From positions 682,001 to 746,000 of the forward strand of contig NZ_CP014015.2 in the NCBI RefSeq assembly GCF_001559075.2: a DNA stretch of 64,000 bases, read 5' to 3'. The stretch is from Citrobacter amalonaticus. GTDB taxonomy: Bacteria > Pseudomonadota > Gammaproteobacteria > Enterobacterales > Enterobacteriaceae. Below are positions 61,962 to 64,000 of this stretch, piece by piece. Positions within the stretch are counted from its first letter, which is position 1. Every line of letters starts with the position of its first letter. The position numbers and the translations under genes were made by a program. The notes beneath the pieces were generated by a model. That model worked only from the letters and a program-made list of their open reading frames with translations, had not been told where the DNA came from and ran no database searches.

Positions 61962-62029
61962 TTTCGTTGTGAATACTAATAGCTTTCGAAATTATCATTT
62001 CGCAAATTTAATTCAGGGTAATTACGCCA

Positions 62030-62803
62030 ATGAAACCTCGTCAGCGTCAGGCCGCTATTCTTGAGCATCTGCAAAAGCAGGGGAAATGCTCAGTAGAAGA
62101 ACTGGCCCAGTACTTTGACACCACGGGCACAACCATTCGCAAAGACCTTGTCGTTCTGGAAAATGCCGAAACCGTCATTCGTACCTATGGCGGCGTGATG
62201 TTAAACAAAGAGGAGTCCGATCCGCCTATCGATCACAAAACGCTGATCAATACGCTCAAGAAGGAACGTATTGCTGAAGCGGCCGTCCGCTTTATCCATG
62301 ATGGCGATTCCATCATTCTGGACGCCGGGAGTACCGTGCTACAAATGGTGCCGATGCTTACCCGCTTTAGCAATATCACCGTCATGACCAACAGCCTGCA
62401 CATTGTCAACGCGCTGTCCGAGTTAGACAACGAACAAACCATCCTGATGCCAGGCGGAACCTTCCGTAAAAAATCGGCCTCATTTCACGGACAACTCGCG
62501 GAAAATGCCTTTGAGCAGTTCAGTTTTGATAAACTCTTCATGGGTACCGACGGTATTGATCTCAGTGCCGGCGTGACCACCTTTAATGAGGTTTACACCG
62601 TCAGCAAAGCGATGTGCAACGCCGCTCGCGAAGTCATTCTGATGGCGGACTCATCAAAGTTTGGCCGCAAGAGTCCGAATGTTGTGTGCAGTCTGGAAAG
62701 CGTCGACAAACTGATTACCGACGCGGGTATTGATCCCGCATTTCGTCAGGCGCTGGAAGAGAAAGGGATTACCGTTATCATAACCGGAGAAACCAATGAG
62801 TGA
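62030..62803 (+). CDS. srlR: DeoR-family repressor SrlR (GutR)
   Basis: 257 residues. An N-terminal DeoR helix-turn-helix (RQAAILEHLQKQGKCSVEEL) is fused to a sugar-phosphate-sensing domain (GTDGIDLSAGVTTFNEVY). It represses the srl operon in the absence of sorbitol. Its stop overlaps gutQ by eight bases. Confidence 0.96.
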   Translation: MKPRQRQAAILEHLQKQGKCSVEELAQYFDTTGTTIRKDLVVLENAETVIRTYGGVMLNKEESDPPIDHKTLINTLKKERIAEAAVRFIHDGDSIILDAGSTVLQMVPMLTRFSNITVMTNSLHIVNALSELDNEQTILMPGGTFRKKSASFHGQLAENAFEQFSFDKLFMGTDGIDLSAGVTTFNEVYTVSKAMCNAAREVILMADSSKFGRKSPNVVCSLESVDKLITDAGIDPAFRQALEEKGITVIITGETNE

Positions 62804-63761
62804 TGCACTACTGAACGCGGGCCGTCAGACGTTAATGCTGGAATTACAGGAAGCAAGCCGTCTGCCGGAACGTCTGGGCGATGATTTTATCCGCGCCGCC
62901 AATACCATTATCCACTGTGAAGGCAAAGTGATTGTCTCGGGTATCGGCAAATCGGGCCATATTGGTAAGAAAATCGCCGCGACGCTCGCCAGTACCGGCA
63001 CCCCGGCCTTTTTTGTTCACCCTGCCGAAGCGCTGCATGGCGATCTGGGGATGATCGAAAGCCGTGACGTGATGTTGTTTATCTCCTATTCCGGCGGCGC
63101 AAAAGAGCTGGATCTCATCATCCCGCGTCTGGAAGATAAGTCCATCGCCCTGCTGGCAATGACCGGCAAACCCAATTCACCGCTGGGCCTGGCGGCGAAA
63201 GCCGTTCTGGATATCTCCGTTGAGCGCGAAGCCTGCCCGATGCACCTGGCGCCAACCTCCAGCACCGTCAATACCCTGATGATGGGCGACGCGCTGGCCA
63301 TGGCGGTCATGCAGGCTCGCGGCTTCAATGAAGAGGATTTTGCCCGCTCGCATCCGGCCGGTGCGTTGGGCGCGCGTTTGCTCAATAAAGTGCATCACCT
63401 GATGCGCCGTGACGACGCTGTCCCGCAGGTTCAACTTGCCACCAGCGTAATGGACGCGATGCTGGAATTAAGCCGTACCGGTCTGGGTCTGGTCGCCGTT
63501 TGCGACGCCCAGATGCAGGTGAAAGGCGTCTTTACCGACGGCGACCTGCGTCGCTGGCTGGTTGGCGGCGGCGCGCTCACCACGCCGGTCAGTGAAGCGA
63601 TGACCCACAACGGCATCACCCTGCAGGCAGAAAGCCGGGCAATTGACGCCAAAGAGATCCTGATGAAGCGCAAAATCACCGCCGCGCCGGTGGTGGATGA
63701 AACCGGTAAGCTCACCGGCGCCATCAACCTGCAGGATTTCTATCAGGCCGGGATCCTCTAA
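62796..63761 (+). CDS. gutQ: Arabinose-5-phosphate isomerase GutQ
   Basis: A 321-residue KdsD paralogue. A SIS domain (about 35-190, SGIGKSGHIGKKIAATLAST and EALHGDLGMIESRDVML) is followed by two CBS domains (about 205-320). It interconverts ribulose-5-phosphate and arabinose-5-phosphate. It is the final gene of the srl/gut operon and convergent with norR. Confidence 0.96.
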   Translation: MSDALLNAGRQTLMLELQEASRLPERLGDDFIRAANTIIHCEGKVIVSGIGKSGHIGKKIAATLASTGTPAFFVHPAEALHGDLGMIESRDVMLFISYSGGAKELDLIIPRLEDKSIALLAMTGKPNSPLGLAAKAVLDISVEREACPMHLAPTSSTVNTLMMGDALAMAVMQARGFNEEDFARSHPAGALGARLLNKVHHLMRRDDAVPQVQLATSVMDAMLELSRTGLGLVAVCDAQMQVKGVFTDGDLRRWLVGGGALTTPVSEAMTHNGITLQAESRAIDAKEILMKRKITAAPVVDETGKLTGAINLQDFYQAGIL

Positions 63762-64000
63762 TCCTTCAGCCCCAGACGCTTCGCCAGCCGGTGCAGGTTG
63801 GCGACGTCCGTTTCAAGCGCCCGCGCGCTGGCCGCCCAGTTGTGATTATGTTGCGCCAGCGCCTGGCGAATCATCTCTCGCTGGAACGCCTCCGTCGCAT
63901 CACGCAGATTGTGATTGCGCGGTAAATCCGCTGTCACCTCCGGCTGCGGCGTCATGGCCTCCTCCTGCAACGCGAAATGCTTCGTTTCCAGTACCACTTC
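63758..64000 (-). CDS. norR: NorR, C-terminal fragment
   Basis: The last 80 residues of a sigma54-dependent activator, cut by the right edge. Only the end of the linker and the Fis-type DNA-binding helix-turn-helix are visible (EMIRQALAQHNHNWAASARAL and DVANLHRLAKRLGLKD), matching NorR. NorR responds to nitric oxide and activates norVW. It overlaps the gutQ stop by four bases in the convergent orientation. Confidence 0.93.
   Translation of the reverse strand, partial: EVVLETKHFALQEEAMTPQPEVTADLPRNHNLRDATEAFQREMIRQALAQHNHNWAASARALETDVANLHRLAKRLGLKD

Overview
This window looks like chromosomal DNA of an enterobacterium, most likely a Citrobacter-type species. The backbone from about 13.3 kb to the right edge follows the E. 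coli/Salmonella order around 57-60 minutes: tct, gla/gab, kbp-yqaE-ygaVP-stpA-alaE, nrdHIEF, proVWX, ygaZH, mprA-emrAB, luxS-micA-gshA, serV-argVYZQ, csrA, alaS, recX-recA, pncC, mltB, srl/gut, norR. Three features argue against E. coli K-12 itself: a Salmonella/Citrobacter-style tctDE-tctCBA citrate locus, two large autotransporters, and an intact ygaX/ygaY-type MFS gene. The species is inferred from gene content and was not checked by alignment.

Positions 1-13,300 are accessory. At the left edge, reading leftward and cut by the window, is an operon that opens with a 681-residue hybrid of ankyrin repeats, acidic linkers and RpoD-like sigma regions. A MORC/MutL-like GHKL ATPase follows with an ATGA overlap. 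This is the best candidate for a little-described system, probably anti-phage or restriction-linked. Next come an EAL c-di-GMP phosphodiesterase with a periplasmic CSS domain and two type Va autotransporters with closely related beta-barrels. The autotransporters flank a small secreted protein with LEA-like 11-residue repeats. A 760-base AT-rich spacer closes the region.

Positions 13,300-31,700 hold citrate uptake (TctDE two-component system divergent from TctCBA) and a membrane-anchored alpha/beta hydrolase. The glutarate/GABA catabolic operon glaH-lhgO-gabD-gabT-gabP-glaR follows. A set of small stress genes comes next: kbp, yqaE, ygaV-ygaP, stpA, alaE, ygaC and ygaM.

Positions 31,700-47,300 hold a MocR-type regulator divergent from an AhpD-like gene, the class Ib ribonucleotide reductase operon nrdHIEF with twin NrdR boxes, the osmoprotectant importer proVWX, an MFS exporter, the YgaZH valine exporter and the mprA-emrAB multidrug efflux operon.

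Positions 47,300-64,000 hold luxS, the sigmaE-driven sRNA micA, gshA, yqaA-yqaB, a serV-argVYZQ tRNA operon with an internal 154-base duplication, csrA, alaS, recX-recA with a LexA box and an intercistronic terminator, pncC, mltB, the sorbitol operon srlAEBD-gutM-srlR-gutQ, and the C-terminal end of norR. REP-type repeats sit between many of the core operons.
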